From: Salinimonas lutimaris
GTDB taxonomy: Bacteria; Pseudomonadota; Gammaproteobacteria; Enterobacterales; Alteromonadaceae
Length of the DNA: 64,000 bases
Assembly (NCBI RefSeq): GCF_005222225.1
Contig: NZ_CP036536.1
Span: 396,001-460,000, forward strand
Reading direction: 5' to 3'
Made by a program: the position numbers and the translations under genes. The notes below the pieces were generated by a model. It was not told the origin of the DNA. It made no database searches and was given only the letters and a program-made list of their open reading frames with translations. This document shows, in pieces, positions 38,362 to 48,189 of the stretch (positions are counted from its first letter, which is position 1; each line of letters begins with the position of its first letter).

Positions 38362-41082
38362 GTGAAATACCAGTCATTTACACAACTTAACGTTAACAGT
38401 AATCAGTACAAGGCCATCAGCTTTGATAAGGTGGCCGAACAGTATGATTTAGCCCGGTTACCATTTTGTATGAAAATACTGCTGGAAAACCTGATTCGTC
38501 ACGAACACGAAGAGTTTGTGGCCAGCGAGGATATTGAAAAAATAGCCGGCTGGGATACTCAGAACGACAGTCAGCAGGAAATTTCATTTGTGCCAGCGCG
38601 GGTTATTCTGCAGGACTTTACTGGGGTGCCGGCCATTGTGGATTTAGCCGCCATGCGTGATGCGGTCAATAATCTGGGGGGGGATGCTCAGGCCATTAAT
38701 CCGTTAAATCCGGTAGAACTGGTTATCGATCACTCGGTGATGGTGGATTATTTTGGCAGCGATGATGCCTTTGAGAAAAACACCGATGTGGAAATTGAGC
38801 GTAACAATGAACGCTATCAGTTTTTAAAATGGGGCCAGTCTTCATTTGATAACTTCAAGGTTGTGCCACCGGGACGCGGCATTGTGCATCAGGTTAATCT
38901 GGAATATCTGGCCCGCTGCGCCTTTACCAAAGAGCAGGACGGGGAAACCTGGGTATACCCCGATACGCTGGTGGGGACCGACTCGCACACCACAATGATA
39001 AACGGTTTGGGTGTACTTGGCTGGGGCGTTGGCGGCATTGAAGCCGAAGCTGCCATGTTAGGCCAGCCGGTAACGATGCTCGCGCCACGGGTTGTCGGTT
39101 TTCGTCTGACCGGCGAGCTTACTGCTGGCACTACGGCCACCGATATGGTGCTGACAATTACCGAGCAGCTGCGTAAGCATGGTGTAGTAGGTAAGTTTGT
39201 TGAATTTTATGGTCCGGGCCTTAAGCATTTGTCCACCGCAGACAGAGCAACTATCGCCAATATGGCCCCTGAATATGGCGCTACCTGCGGTATTTTCCCG
39301 CTCGATGAGGTAGCGCTGGAATATCTGACGCTGACCGGACGAGATGCACAGCAAATTAAACTGGTAGAAGAATACGCCCGCTCTGCCGGTTTGTGGCATG
39401 ACGATACCACTAAAGACGCTGAGTACCATGAAACTCTGGAACTGGACTTATCCAATGTGGTGCCTTCGCTGGCAGGGCCTAAGCGCCCGCAGGATCGCAT
39501 CCCGCTGACAGACGCTGCGGCGGCGTTTAAGAAGTGGTTTAACTCGCAGATTGATGTGGATGTGAAATACGAGGAAGACGCCAAGTTTGTCTCTGAAGGT
39601 GGTGATATGTCAGAGGTCGACGAGGAGCATGACTCGTATGTTGATTTTAAAGGCAGCCAGTTTAATCTGCAGGATGGCGCTGTGGTCATTGCGGCAATCA
39701 CCAGTTGTACCAATACGTCCAACCCATCCGTGCTGATTGGCGCAGGTCTGGTCGCCAAAAAAGCGGTAGAGATGGGGCTGGTCACCAAGCCCTGGGTGAA
39801 AACCTCACTGGCCCCGGGGTCACAGGTAGTGACTCAGTATCTGGAAGATGCCGGTCTGATGGCACCACTGGAGCAGCTGGGCTTTAATCTGGTGGGTTAT
39901 GGTTGTACAACGTGTATTGGTAATTCAGGCCCGTTACCCGAAGAAATCAGTAACGCGGTGCAAAACGCCAAGCTTACCGTTACATCGGTACTATCTGGTA
40001 ACCGCAACTTTGAAGGACGTATTCATCCGGATGTGGCGGCCAATTACCTGGCTTCTCCACCGCTGGTGGTTGCCTACGCACTGGCCGGTAATATGAATAT
40101 TGATATTACCAGTGAACCGGTGGCAACCAGCAAAGATGGCAAAGACGTATACCTGAAAGATATCTGGCCATCGGAAGATGAAATTAAGTCGATGGTCAAA
40201 GAGTTTGTTTCCGGTGAGCTGTTTAAGCAGAAATATGCTGATGTGTTCAAAGGCAATGATGTATGGAATAACCTGAATGTATCCAAAACATCGGTATACG
40301 ACTGGCCAGACTCAACCTATATCAAACATCCGCCGTTTTTTGAGGGCATGGGCAAAACGCCCGGCGCGTTATCGTCTATTGAAAACGCCCGCTGCTTGGT
40401 CAAAGTCGGCGACTCTATTACCACAGACCATATTTCACCGGCAGGCGCGATTGCTAATGATAGTCCGGCAGGGCAATACCTGCAGGAGCAGGGGGTTAAG
40501 CCGGTTGACTTTAATTCTTACGGTTCTCGCCGGGGGAACCATGAGGTCATGATGCGCGGTACATTTGCCAATGTCAGACTGAAAAATCAGCTGGCACCGG
40601 GTACCACGGGCAGTGCTACCACCCACTATCCTAGCGGTGAGCAGATGTCGATATTCCATGCAGCGATGAAATACCGTGACGATAATGTACCGGCGGTAGT
40701 GATTGGCGGTAAAGAATATGGCACGGGGTCGAGCCGTGACTGGGCAGCCAAGGGACCTTCGCTGCTAGGTGTTAAAGCCGTTATTGCCCAGAGCTACGAG
40801 CGTATTCACCGTTCGAATCTGATTGGCATGGGAATTCTGCCGCTTCAGTTTAAAGACGGCGACAGCGCTGAATCGCTGGACATTAAGGGCGATGAGTTGT
40901 TCAGCGTGGCTCAGGTAGGCAAAGACAGCCGCGAGGTAGAAGTGACGGTAACAACCGACGATGGCAGCAGCCGTTCTTTTATGGCTGATGTGCGCATTGA
41001 TACCGCCAATGAGTTTACCTATTTCGAGCATGGCGGAATCCTGCATTATGTGATTCGTGAGTACCTTAAAAAAGGTGCATAG
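38362..41082 (+). CDS. acnA: Aconitate hydratase AcnA
   Basis: A 906-residue IRP/AcnA-type aconitase converting citrate to isocitrate in the TCA cycle. The 4Fe-4S ligands Cys449 (TSCTNTSNPS), Cys515 and Cys518 (GYGCTTCIGNSG) keep the E. coli spacing of 66 and 3. Other landmarks are GTDSHTTMINGLGVLGWGVG and the swivel domain KEYGTGSSRDWAAKGP. I chose the GTG at 38362 (KYQSFTQLNVNSNQYK), which matches the family N-terminus. The frame stays open upstream to an ATG at 38305, which would add 19 residues not seen in AcnA. In E. coli acnA responds to oxidative stress. Regulation here is not visible. It stands alone with a terminator behind it. Confidence 0.95.
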   Translation: MKYQSFTQLNVNSNQYKAISFDKVAEQYDLARLPFCMKILLENLIRHEHEEFVASEDIEKIAGWDTQNDSQQEISFVPARVILQDFTGVPAIVDLAAMRDAVNNLGGDAQAINPLNPVELVIDHSVMVDYFGSDDAFEKNTDVEIERNNERYQFLKWGQSSFDNFKVVPPGRGIVHQVNLEYLARCAFTKEQDGETWVYPDTLVGTDSHTTMINGLGVLGWGVGGIEAEAAMLGQPVTMLAPRVVGFRLTGELTAGTTATDMVLTITEQLRKHGVVGKFVEFYGPGLKHLSTADRATIANMAPEYGATCGIFPLDEVALEYLTLTGRDAQQIKLVEEYARSAGLWHDDTTKDAEYHETLELDLSNVVPSLAGPKRPQDRIPLTDAAAAFKKWFNSQIDVDVKYEEDAKFVSEGGDMSEVDEEHDSYVDFKGSQFNLQDGAVVIAAITSCTNTSNPSVLIGAGLVAKKAVEMGLVTKPWVKTSLAPGSQVVTQYLEDAGLMAPLEQLGFNLVGYGCTTCIGNSGPLPEEISNAVQNAKLTVTSVLSGNRNFEGRIHPDVAANYLASPPLVVAYALAGNMNIDITSEPVATSKDGKDVYLKDIWPSEDEIKSMVKEFVSGELFKQKYADVFKGNDVWNNLNVSKTSVYDWPDSTYIKHPPFFEGMGKTPGALSSIENARCLVKVGDSITTDHISPAGAIANDSPAGQYLQEQGVKPVDFNSYGSRRGNHEVMMRGTFANVRLKNQLAPGTTGSATTHYPSGEQMSIFHAAMKYRDDNVPAVVIGGKEYGTGSSRDWAAKGPSLLGVKAVIAQSYERIHRSNLIGMGILPLQFKDGDSAESLDIKGDELFSVAQVGKDSREVEVTVTTDDGSSRSFMADVRIDTANEFTYFEHGGILHYVIREYLKKGA

Positions 41083-41091
41083 ACAAGACTG

Positions 41092-41119
41092 AAAAAAGCT
41101 CCCGAACGGGAGCTTTTTT
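41092..41119. terminator. Bidirectional terminator after acnA
   Basis: AAAAAAGCTCCCG, AA loop, CGGGAGCTTTTTT. It serves acnA and the convergent DUF3392 gene. Confidence 0.92.
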
Positions 41120-41132
41120 ATGGAGGCTGGCG

Positions 41133-41456
41133 TTACATGTAGCGCCGGCGTTCGGCGAACACACCAATAGCGATAAACGCGGTGATAAATAATGCACCTT
41201 GCAGGTAGTAAGGAAAAAACTTGATAACATGCAACACCAGAGGCGCACCATACAAGGTTAAAGCGCCATAACCAAATGCGCACATCAGTACAAACAGCAA
41301 TACCCTGATAATAAAATGACAGGGACTGAGCATTGCTTTTACCTGCTTATTGATGATGTCGCCAAATACCACCAGCAAGGTTGCCATAAACATCAGGCTC
41401 ATCTCGGTAAAATACGGTGCCAGCCACCGGGTGACCTGAGTTAACCATTCCGCCAC
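41133..41456 (-). CDS. DUF3392-type inner membrane protein
   Basis: A 107-residue membrane protein with an N-terminal amphipathic part and about three hydrophobic segments (MSLMFMATLLVVFGDII, IIRVLLFVLMCAFGYGALTL, LQGALFITAFIAIGVFAE), ending in basic ERRRYM. The size, the FGDIINKQVK segment between TM1 and TM2 and the terminal arginines match the DUF3392 family found in Vibrio and Alteromonas. Function is unknown. It is convergent with acnA. No operon partner is visible. Confidence 0.8.
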   Translation of the reverse strand: MAEWLTQVTRWLAPYFTEMSLMFMATLLVVFGDIINKQVKAMLSPCHFIIRVLLFVLMCAFGYGALTLYGAPLVLHVIKFFPYYLQGALFITAFIAIGVFAERRRYM

Positions 41457-41579
41457 TGTACTACTCCGTGTGACAATTAAACTCCTGTCAGTTTAGCGAC
41501 TTTGCCGAATTTGAAAACCCAAAATGTTCAACTACAAGCGTTACCATTGGCGCGACCATACCGTAAACCAAAATCCGGT

Positions 41580-42437
41580 TTACGGATGCAGCAGGGCATT
41601 GACTGCTTTATAGCCTTGTTGAATGGTGGCCAGTTTATCCTGCGTCTGGTCCCGCTCAACCACATAATGTTCTACACCAGCTTTATCTGCAGCAGCAAAA
41701 ATCGGTGCAAAATCGATCGTGCCTGTTCCCACGTCAGCAAACGCGCCCGACGTATCCATATCTTTTACATGCCACAATTTAAAGCGTCCGGCATGCTGAT
41801 TAAAGTAGGCCAGCGGATCCTGTTTGGCTTTAAACATCCAGTACAGATCCATTTCCATCGCCACTTTGTCGGCGTCGGTTTCGGTTAGCAGCACATCATA
41901 GGGAATCTGTCCGTTGGTGTTGAAAAATTCAAAATCATGATTGTGATAGGCCAGCTTCAGGCCGGCCTTGTTGCAGGCTTCGCCCCAGATATTCAAATCT
42001 GCAGCCAGCTGCTTATAAACATCTATGGAGTTACCCCGCTGCGCCTCGGTAAGGTAAGGCACAACCACATAACGATGGCCAATCTCCAATGCGGTATCAA
42101 TGACCTTATTCACACCGGCTTTAAACATATCCAGTGGTACGTGGGAGGAGGGAGCGCTCAGGCCTTCACCATCCAGCAGCTGCTTGATTTCTTTAGGTGA
42201 GTGGTTGTAATAACCGGCAAACTCCAGCTCTTTGTAGCCGACACCGGCCACCAGTTGCAGTGTGCCCGGTACACTTACCGCCATCCAGTCGCGCAGGGTA
42301 TAGAGCTGCAGTGCAGGCACCGCGCTGCTGTGATTATGCGCCTGTAGTGAGAATGATAATGGCAGTGCAGCCAGGGCGGTTGCGCTGGCACCAAGCTGAA
42401 TAAATCGGCGACGGTTCAAAGGGCTGTTGGCAATCAT
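41580..42437 (-). CDS. Sugar phosphate isomerase/epimerase-type TIM barrel, Tat-exported
   Basis: A 285-residue xylose-isomerase-like TIM barrel with a twin-arginine signal (NRRRFIQL) and AP-endonuclease-2-type motifs: GYKELEFAGYYNHSPKEI, KLAYHNHDFEF, MEMDLYWMFKA and FKLWHVKDMD, which contain the usual metal-binding Glu/His/Asp residues. I chose the ATG at 42437 because AGGAGAT lies five nt upstream. An earlier ATG at 42467 would add ten residues before the Tat motif. It lies 45 bp behind the lacI gene on the same strand, so the two form an operon. It probably works on a sugar or 3-keto sugar in the periplasm, inferred from the neighbouring locus. Confidence 0.88.
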   Translation of the reverse strand: MIANSPLNRRRFIQLGASATALAALPLSFSLQAHNHSSAVPALQLYTLRDWMAVSVPGTLQLVAGVGYKELEFAGYYNHSPKEIKQLLDGEGLSAPSSHVPLDMFKAGVNKVIDTALEIGHRYVVVPYLTEAQRGNSIDVYKQLAADLNIWGEACNKAGLKLAYHNHDFEFFNTNGQIPYDVLLTETDADKVAMEMDLYWMFKAKQDPLAYFNQHAGRFKLWHVKDMDTSGAFADVGTGTIDFAPIFAAADKAGVEHYVVERDQTQDKLATIQQGYKAVNALLHP

Positions 42438-42482
42438 TGATATCTCCTGTTTTGGGTGTCCCGTCAATACATCTGGGATGGA

Positions 42483-43487
42483 TCAAAGCGGCGCAGGGCC
42501 GGTGCTCTGACGAAGTTTAAGTTCATAGGGCATAACCACTTTCGGGGCTTTTTTTATTTTGCCATTAAGTACATCAACCAACAGCCCCACAGCGGTGTGG
42601 CCAAATTCTTCGGCTGGCTGGGCCACTGTTGTCAGTGGCGGATCGCAATATGCTGAAAATGCAATATCATCAAACCCGGCAACCGATATATCTGCCGGAA
42701 TCGCCAGGCCTGCAGCTTTAATCGCGTGCATCGCACCCATGGCGGTTTCATCGTTTTCACAAAACAGCGCGGTAGGGCGATCAGCCATGGTCAGCATATG
42801 CCTAGCAGCATCGCTTCCCGCCTGCAGAGTAAAATCGCCGTTAAACAACAGTTGCTCATCAAAAGTAAGACCCGCTTCACGCAAGGCATCCTGATAACCC
42901 GCCAGACGATCCTGAGTCAGGGGACTGGCATTCGGCCCTTTTATCAGGGCAATCCGGCGATGCCCCAGGTCAATTAAATGGCGGGTCATGGCTTTGGCAG
43001 CGCAGCGGTTATCCAGTGTAACCACCGGGCAGGACGGGTTGCTGAGTACTTCACAGGCATTCACCATAGGCAGCAAATCACTGCCTTTTTGCATGTCGGT
43101 TGTAAATGGATTGTGCGCGCGTAACTGTATCAGACCGTCGGCCTGAGACGTTTGAACCATTCTGGCGTAATCCGCTTCAATTTCAGGGTTTCCCAGCGTA
43201 TTGCCCAATAGCAACGAATAGCCTTTTTCCACCGCGGCTTCCTGCATGCCGCTAATGACGCGGGCAAAAAACACATTCGCTACCGTGGGCACCAGTACCA
43301 CCAGGTTATGCGTTTTGCCGGAGCGAAACTTAACCGCCATCAGATTGGGTTTGTATCCGGTGCTGTCAATCGCTTCCACGACCCGCTGACGGGTTTTTGG
43401 GGAGACCCGCTCAGGTTGCTGCAGGGTGCGCGATACGGTTGCGACCGAGACCCCGGCCAGATTTGCTACATCTCGGATTGTTGCCAT
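42483..43487 (-). CDS. LacI-family transcriptional regulator
   Basis: A 334-residue LacI/GalR regulator: the N-terminal helix-turn-helix and hinge (TIRDVANLAGVSVATVSRTL, residues 3-22, then YKPNLMAVKFRSGKT) and a periplasmic-binding-protein-like effector domain (NLVVLVPTVANVFFARVISG, and GFDDIAFSAYCDPPLTTVAQP near residue 290). It divides the sugar locus into two divergent arms. Two palindrome-like sites with the core TGTAA-CCGTTA in the 288-bp intergenic region are probable operators, so it likely represses both its own operon and the catabolic operon until a sugar inducer binds. Confidence 0.94.
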   Translation of the reverse strand: MATIRDVANLAGVSVATVSRTLQQPERVSPKTRQRVVEAIDSTGYKPNLMAVKFRSGKTHNLVVLVPTVANVFFARVISGMQEAAVEKGYSLLLGNTLGNPEIEADYARMVQTSQADGLIQLRAHNPFTTDMQKGSDLLPMVNACEVLSNPSCPVVTLDNRCAAKAMTRHLIDLGHRRIALIKGPNASPLTQDRLAGYQDALREAGLTFDEQLLFNGDFTLQAGSDAARHMLTMADRPTALFCENDETAMGAMHAIKAAGLAIPADISVAGFDDIAFSAYCDPPLTTVAQPAEEFGHTAVGLLVDVLNGKIKKAPKVVMPYELKLRQSTGPAPL

Positions 43488-43519
43488 GTGTTCAGATAGT
43501 ACCTGTTATTTTTATTGTT

Positions 43520-43536
43520 AATGTAACCGTTAACAT
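43520..43536. promoter_or_regulatory. Candidate LacI-family operator 1 (near lacI)
   Basis: AATGTAACCGTTAACAT, an imperfect palindrome 33-49 bp upstream of the lacI start. It shares the TGTAA-CCGTTA core with the second site at 43682. Confidence 0.55.
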
Positions 43537-43669
43537 CGTTTGAACGAAAGATGACGGAAATTTATCCAAAAATCCAGTGTGCATCCAATAAATTTTACAA
43601 AATAAAAACATCGGGATGAGCTTTGGGTTGTTATTTGCTCATAATTATTCAACTTTTGTTTAAATTTGT

Positions 43670-43699
43670 TTGACAAAAAATAATGTAATCCGTTACATT
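43670..43699 (+). promoter_or_regulatory. Promoter with overlapping LacI-family operator 2
   Basis: TTGACA at 43670-43675 is a perfect -35. After an 18-bp spacer TACATT at 43694-43699 can serve as -10. The palindrome AATGTAA-TCCG-TTACATT at 43682-43699 covers spacer and -10, the usual place for repressor binding. It lies 77 bp before the oxidoreductase start. Confidence 0.65.
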
Positions 43700-43775
43700 T
43701 TTACGAAGATAACAAACTTATAACATCGTGATAAGAAATATCTTGTCCTGATGTTGCTACTGACTGGAGACACTG

Positions 43776-44933
43776 ATGCCAGCAACAAAGAAGCTACGCC
43801 TGGGTATGATTGGCGGCGGTGAGGGCGCTTTTATCGGCGCGGTTCACCGCCATGCAGCCGGGCTCGACGGCCACTATCAGCTGGTATGCGGGGCGTTTTC
43901 CCGTGACCCGGATAATAATCAGCGCACTGCAGATAGTCTGGATATGGACCCGGCCCGGGTGTATGCCTCCTGGCAGGACATGATTGAACAGGAAGCGCAG
44001 CTACCGGAAGACCAGCGTATGCAGGTCGTCAGTATTGTTACGCCTAATCATTTGCATGTACCTGTTTCGCTGGCCGCAGCCAAAGCGGGTTTCCATGTGT
44101 TCTGCGAAAAGCCGGCTGCGGTCAGCTTTGATGAAGTGAAAACCTTATCGGCGGCGCTGTCATCAGCGCCGGTATTATTTGGTCTGGCGCATACCTATCT
44201 GGGGTATCCAATGGTCTGGCAGGCCCGCGATATGGTTCTCAGCGGCAAGCTGGGGACGATTCGCAAAGTGTATGTGGAATATCCGCAAGGCTGGCTGTCT
44301 GGGGCCGAAGAAACGCACAACAAACAGGCCTCGTGGCGCACTGACCCGGCCTTATCCGGTGCCAGCGGCTGCATGGGGGATATCGGTACTCATGCATTCG
44401 GGCTGGTCGAGTTTGTGCTCGATGATCAGGTTAGTGAACTGTGTGGAGTACTGAACACTCATGTGGATGGCCGACGACTGGATGATGACGGGGCGGCATT
44501 ACTCAAAACCAGTAAAGGGGCTTCAGGCGTACTGGTCGCCAGCCAGGTGTGTGCCGGTGAGGAAAACCCTCTCAAAATTCGTGTGTATGGCGATAAAGGT
44601 GGTCTGGAATGGCAGCAGATGGAGCCTAATTCCGTGATTTACCGGCCTGCCGGTGAGCCGTATCAGGTCTTCAGGGCCGGTGGTGGTCAGCCGGGACTAT
44701 GCGACGAGGCAATGGCGCGATGCCGCATCCCAGGTGGTCATCCGGAAGGGTATCTTGAGGCCATGGCAAATTTATATACCTCCTTTGCCCATGCGGTACG
44801 CGCTGGCAAAACCGGCACCGCCGAAGGGGTGCCCGGACTGATGTCGGGCGTACGTGGTATGGCCTTTATCCAGGCTATGCTGAACAGCGCTAAAAGCGAT
44901 ACCAAGTGGCACGCCGTGCCAGCGCTTAATTAA
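43776..44933 (+). CDS. Gfo/Idh/MocA family oxidoreductase (3-keto sugar locus)
   Basis: A 385-residue cytoplasmic NAD(P)-dependent oxidoreductase: Rossmann start [34 protein letters not shown], the [11 protein letters not shown] lysine motif and an active-site [21 protein letters not shown] precedes the ATG. It is the first gene of a seven-gene plus-strand run ending with DUF1080. In 3-keto pathways members of this family reduce 3-keto-sugars back to normal hexoses or oxidise intermediates. Which direction applies here is inference. No signal peptide. Confidence 0.88.
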   Translation: MPATKKLRLGMIGGGEGAFIGAVHRHAAGLDGHYQLVCGAFSRDPDNNQRTADSLDMDPARVYASWQDMIEQEAQLPEDQRMQVVSIVTPNHLHVPVSLAAAKAGFHVFCEKPAAVSFDEVKTLSAALSSAPVLFGLAHTYLGYPMVWQARDMVLSGKLGTIRKVYVEYPQGWLSGAEETHNKQASWRTDPALSGASGCMGDIGTHAFGLVEFVLDDQVSELCGVLNTHVDGRRLDDDGAALLKTSKGASGVLVASQVCAGEENPLKIRVYGDKGGLEWQQMEPNSVIYRPAGEPYQVFRAGGGQPGLCDEAMARCRIPGGHPEGYLEAMANLYTSFAHAVRAGKTGTAEGVPGLMSGVRGMAFIQAMLNSAKSDTKWHAVPALN

Positions 44934-44957
44934 CCAGAGCAGCATCAGGAGACCGTT

Positions 44958-46013
44958 ATGTCAGCAATTAAAGGCCCGGCTATTTTTCTTGCCCAGTTTT
45001 CCTCAGATACCGCCCCGTTTGACTCGCTGGAAAACATGGCGCAATGGGCCAGTTCACTTGGCTACAAAGGGATTCAGGTCCCCACCGACCCGGCGTTATT
45101 TGATTTAGAAAAAGCGGCAGACAGCCAGCAATATTGTGACGATGCCAAGGCAACCTGTGCCAGATATGGTATCGAGATTACCGAACTTTCCACGCACCTG
45201 CAGGGGCAGCTGGTGGCGGTTCATCCGGCTTATGACGAGCTATTCGATAACTTTGCACCGGCCCACCTGCATGGCAAGCCGGCACAACGTACCGAGTGGG
45301 CTGTTAATCAGCTGAAACTGGCAGCTAAAGCCAGTCAGCGTCTGGGTCTGAATGCGCATGCCACCTTTTCCGGTGCGCTTATGTGGCATCTGGTTTACCC
45401 CTGGCCACAACGTCCAGCCGGTCTGGTGGAGCAAGGATTTGCGGAGCTGGCCAGACGCTGGAAGCCGATTCTGGATGCTTTTGATGAAGCCGGGGTAGAT
45501 GTCTGTTACGAAATTCACCCAGGCGAAGACCTGCACGATGGCGCCACTTTTGAGCGTTTTCTGGCTGCGGTAGATAACCACCCGCGGGCCAATATTCTGT
45601 TTGATCCCAGCCATTTTGTATTACAGCAGCTGGATTATCTGGATTTTATCGACCGCTATCATGACCGCATCAAAATGTTTCATGTCAAAGATGCTGAATT
45701 TCTGCCTAACGGCAGAAGCGGTGTGTACGGCGGCTATCAGGACTGGGCTGACCGTCCGGGGCGATTCCGCTCACTGGGCGATGGCCAGGTCGATTTCAAG
45801 GGTATTTTCAGCAAGCTGACTCAATACGGATTTGATGGCTGGGCGGTACTGGAGTGGGAATGTTGTCTGAAAGACTCAGCGCAGGGGGCAGCCGAAGGGG
45901 CGCCATTTATTGCCAGTCATATTATTCAGCCGGCCACCAGTACATTTGATGATTTTGCCGGCGGTCAGGCCAGCGAAGAGAAGAACCGGCGAATTCTGGG
46001 GCTTAATAAGTAG
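44958..46013 (+). CDS. Sugar phosphate isomerase/epimerase (xylose-isomerase-like TIM barrel)
   Basis: A 351-residue cytoplasmic TIM barrel with metal-ligand motifs VCYEIHPGEDLHD, ILFDPSHFVLQQLDYL, DRIKMFHVKDAEF and WAVLEWECC near the C-terminus. It follows the oxidoreductase by 24 bp and has CAGGAGA before the ATG, so the two are co-translated from one message. This pairing of a Gfo/Idh/MocA protein with a xylose-isomerase-like protein is a recurring pair in inositol and 3-keto-sugar metabolism. Substrate is unproven. Confidence 0.88.
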   Translation: MSAIKGPAIFLAQFSSDTAPFDSLENMAQWASSLGYKGIQVPTDPALFDLEKAADSQQYCDDAKATCARYGIEITELSTHLQGQLVAVHPAYDELFDNFAPAHLHGKPAQRTEWAVNQLKLAAKASQRLGLNAHATFSGALMWHLVYPWPQRPAGLVEQGFAELARRWKPILDAFDEAGVDVCYEIHPGEDLHDGATFERFLAAVDNHPRANILFDPSHFVLQQLDYLDFIDRYHDRIKMFHVKDAEFLPNGRSGVYGGYQDWADRPGRFRSLGDGQVDFKGIFSKLTQYGFDGWAVLEWECCLKDSAQGAAEGAPFIASHIIQPATSTFDDFAGGQASEEKNRRILGLNK

Positions 46014-46055
46014 TTCGCCCCGGCATTTTGCCAACAGCTTGCAGCGAGGATAACA

Positions 46056-47276
46056 ATGAATAATATAACTGCGCGCCTGAGCGTCATGATGTTCCTGCAA
46101 TTTTTTATCTGGGGTGGCTGGTTTGTCACTCTGGGTACTTATCTGGCCGGTACCCTACAGGCTTCCGGTGCTCAAATTGGCATGGCGTTTTCCACCCAGT
46201 CATGGGGAGCGATTATTGCGCCGTTTATCATCGGTCTCATTGCCGATCGTTTTTTCAATGCTGAGCGCATTTTGGGTGTGCTGCATCTGGCTGGTGCGGT
46301 GTTAATGTACATGATGTATCAGGCCCAGGATTTCACCACCTTCTACCCGTTGGTTCTGGGCTACATGATTGCCTATATGCCAACACTGGCGCTGGTAAAC
46401 TCTGTCTCTTTCAGTCAGATGAGCGATCCGTCTAAAGAATTTGGCAAAATTCGTGTCTGGGGCACCATCGGCTGGATTGTTGCCGGTCTTGTCATCAGCT
46501 ATGTCTTTTCATGGGACTCCCGCCAGGCTATTGGTGACGGGATGCTGCGCAATACGTTCATGCTGTGCGCCATTGCATCCTTATTACTGGGTTTATTTAG
46601 TTTCACTCTGCCCGCCACGCCTCCAAAGGGTAAAGGGCAGGCTGCCGGGCTGGGCGAAGCTCTGGGGCTGGATGCGCTGTCCATGCTCAAAAACCGTAAC
46701 TTTCTTGTATTTTTCTTATCTTCGGTACTGATTTGCATTCCGCTGGCATTTTATTACCAGAATGCGAATCCGTTTCTGACCGAAATCGGCGTGGAAAATG
46801 CCACCGGTAAGATGACGCTTGGTCAGGTTTCCGAAGTGTTGTTTATGCTTGCTCTACCGGTTTTCCTGAACAAATTTGGAATAAAGAAAACGCTGGTACT
46901 GGGCATGTTGGCCTGGGTTATTCGGTACGTGCTGTTTGCCTACGGTAATGCTGATGAAGGCATGATGTTACTGCTTATTGGCATTGCGCTGCACGGTTTG
47001 TGCTACGACTTCTTTTTTGTGTCAGGCCAGATTTATACCGATGCCAAGGCCGGTGAGAAAGTAAAAAGTGCTGCCCAGGGACTGATTACGCTGGCGACCT
47101 ATGGCGTGGGTATGCTGATTGGCTTCTGGGTTGCCGGGCAAATTACCGATGCTTATGTGACAGACTCAGGACATGCGTGGATGAATGTGTGGTTATTCCC
47201 GGCAGCCTTCGCATTGGTGGTTCTTGTGCTGTTCACCGTGCTGTTTAAATCAGAAAAGGTATCAGTAGATGACTAA
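46056..47276 (+). CDS. NupG-type MFS nucleoside/sugar permease
   Basis: A 406-residue inner-membrane permease with about 12 hydrophobic segments. It has the NupG-family start LQFFIWGGWFVTLGTYL, the FSTQSWGAIIAPFIIGLIADRFF segment and KIRVWGTIGWIVAGL at TM5. NupG proteins are proton symporters for nucleosides, but in sugar operons of Bacteroidetes and Alteromonadales family members are thought to take up other sugars. In this operon uptake of a cleaved or 3-keto sugar is the likely role. The gene ends 8 bp inside the next one, an overlap that indicates coupling. Confidence 0.87.
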   Translation: MNNITARLSVMMFLQFFIWGGWFVTLGTYLAGTLQASGAQIGMAFSTQSWGAIIAPFIIGLIADRFFNAERILGVLHLAGAVLMYMMYQAQDFTTFYPLVLGYMIAYMPTLALVNSVSFSQMSDPSKEFGKIRVWGTIGWIVAGLVISYVFSWDSRQAIGDGMLRNTFMLCAIASLLLGLFSFTLPATPPKGKGQAAGLGEALGLDALSMLKNRNFLVFFLSSVLICIPLAFYYQNANPFLTEIGVENATGKMTLGQVSEVLFMLALPVFLNKFGIKKTLVLGMLAWVIRYVLFAYGNADEGMMLLLIGIALHGLCYDFFFVSGQIYTDAKAGEKVKSAAQGLITLATYGVGMLIGFWVAGQITDAYVTDSGHAWMNVWLFPAAFALVVLVLFTVLFKSEKVSVDD

Positions 47277-48150
47277 TCGACGGCAGTTACTCAAAGCAAT
47301 GGCAGTGTCAGGGGTGGGTCTGACACTGGGAGGCCTGGCTACCCGGGTACAGGGAGACACCACAATGCCGCTTAAATTAAAAGGCAATATACGCCATGCT
47401 GTGGCGCGCTGGACCTACGGCGATATGGACCTGGACACTCTGTGCACAGTGATTAAGGAAATCGGCTTTAATGCCATTGATCTGGTAGGCCCGGACGAGT
47501 GGCACATCCTGAAAAAGCATGGGGTAGACAGCTCCATGTGTAACGGGGCTGAGCTGAATCTGGAAGATGGCTGGTGCGATCCACAATTTCATGATGCCCT
47601 GACCGAACGTTACCTGAAACATATCGATTTGGTCGCAGAAGCGGGCTATAAAAATCTGGTGTGTTTTAGTGGCAACAAACGGGGCATGGACCCACAGGTT
47701 GGACTGAAAAATGCCGCCAGCGGATTAAGCCGGATTGTGCCGCACGCAGAAAAGCGCGGGGTCATTCTGCAAATGGAACTGTTTAATTCCAAAATTGATC
47801 ATCCGGATTACATGGCAGATAACTCGGCCTGGGGGATTGCCCTGTGTAAGGCGCTTAACTCCGACAATTTCAAATTGTTGTACGACATTTATCACATGCA
47901 GGTAAATGAAGGCGACATTATCCACACGATCAACGACAACATTCAGTACTTTGGACATTTTCATACCGCTGGCGTACCTGGCAGGCATGAAATTAACCAC
48001 ACTCAGGAGCTGAATTATCCGGCCATTGTTAATGCTATCAAAGCACTTGATTTTGATGGCTATCTGGCCCAGGAATTTATCCCGACAGCCAAGACCGAAG
48101 CAGGACGAATTGCCTCATTGCGCGAAGCAATTCAAATCTGCGATGTGTAA
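47269..48150 (+). CDS. Hydroxypyruvate-isomerase-like TIM barrel, Tat-type signal
   Basis: A 293-residue xylose-isomerase-like TIM barrel with twin-arginine start NRRQLLKAM and a hydrophobic stretch. The mature part has GFNAIDLVGPDEWH, VILQMELFNSKIDHP, KLLYDIYHMQVNEGD and QYFGHFHTAGVPGRHEI, which are the metal-site motifs of the hydroxypyruvate isomerase (Hyi) branch. The ATG overlaps the permease gene by 8 bp. With the Tat signal it should act in the periplasm beside the GMC dehydrogenase and DUF1080 protein. Its substrate is inferred to be a keto sugar. Confidence 0.85.
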   Translation: MTNRRQLLKAMAVSGVGLTLGGLATRVQGDTTMPLKLKGNIRHAVARWTYGDMDLDTLCTVIKEIGFNAIDLVGPDEWHILKKHGVDSSMCNGAELNLEDGWCDPQFHDALTERYLKHIDLVAEAGYKNLVCFSGNKRGMDPQVGLKNAASGLSRIVPHAEKRGVILQMELFNSKIDHPDYMADNSAWGIALCKALNSDNFKLLYDIYHMQVNEGDIIHTINDNIQYFGHFHTAGVPGRHEINHTQELNYPAIVNAIKALDFDGYLAQEFIPTAKTEAGRIASLREAIQICDV

Positions 48151-48189
48151 GAAGAATAACCAACGCTAGTGCGTTAATGAGGACAGAAC

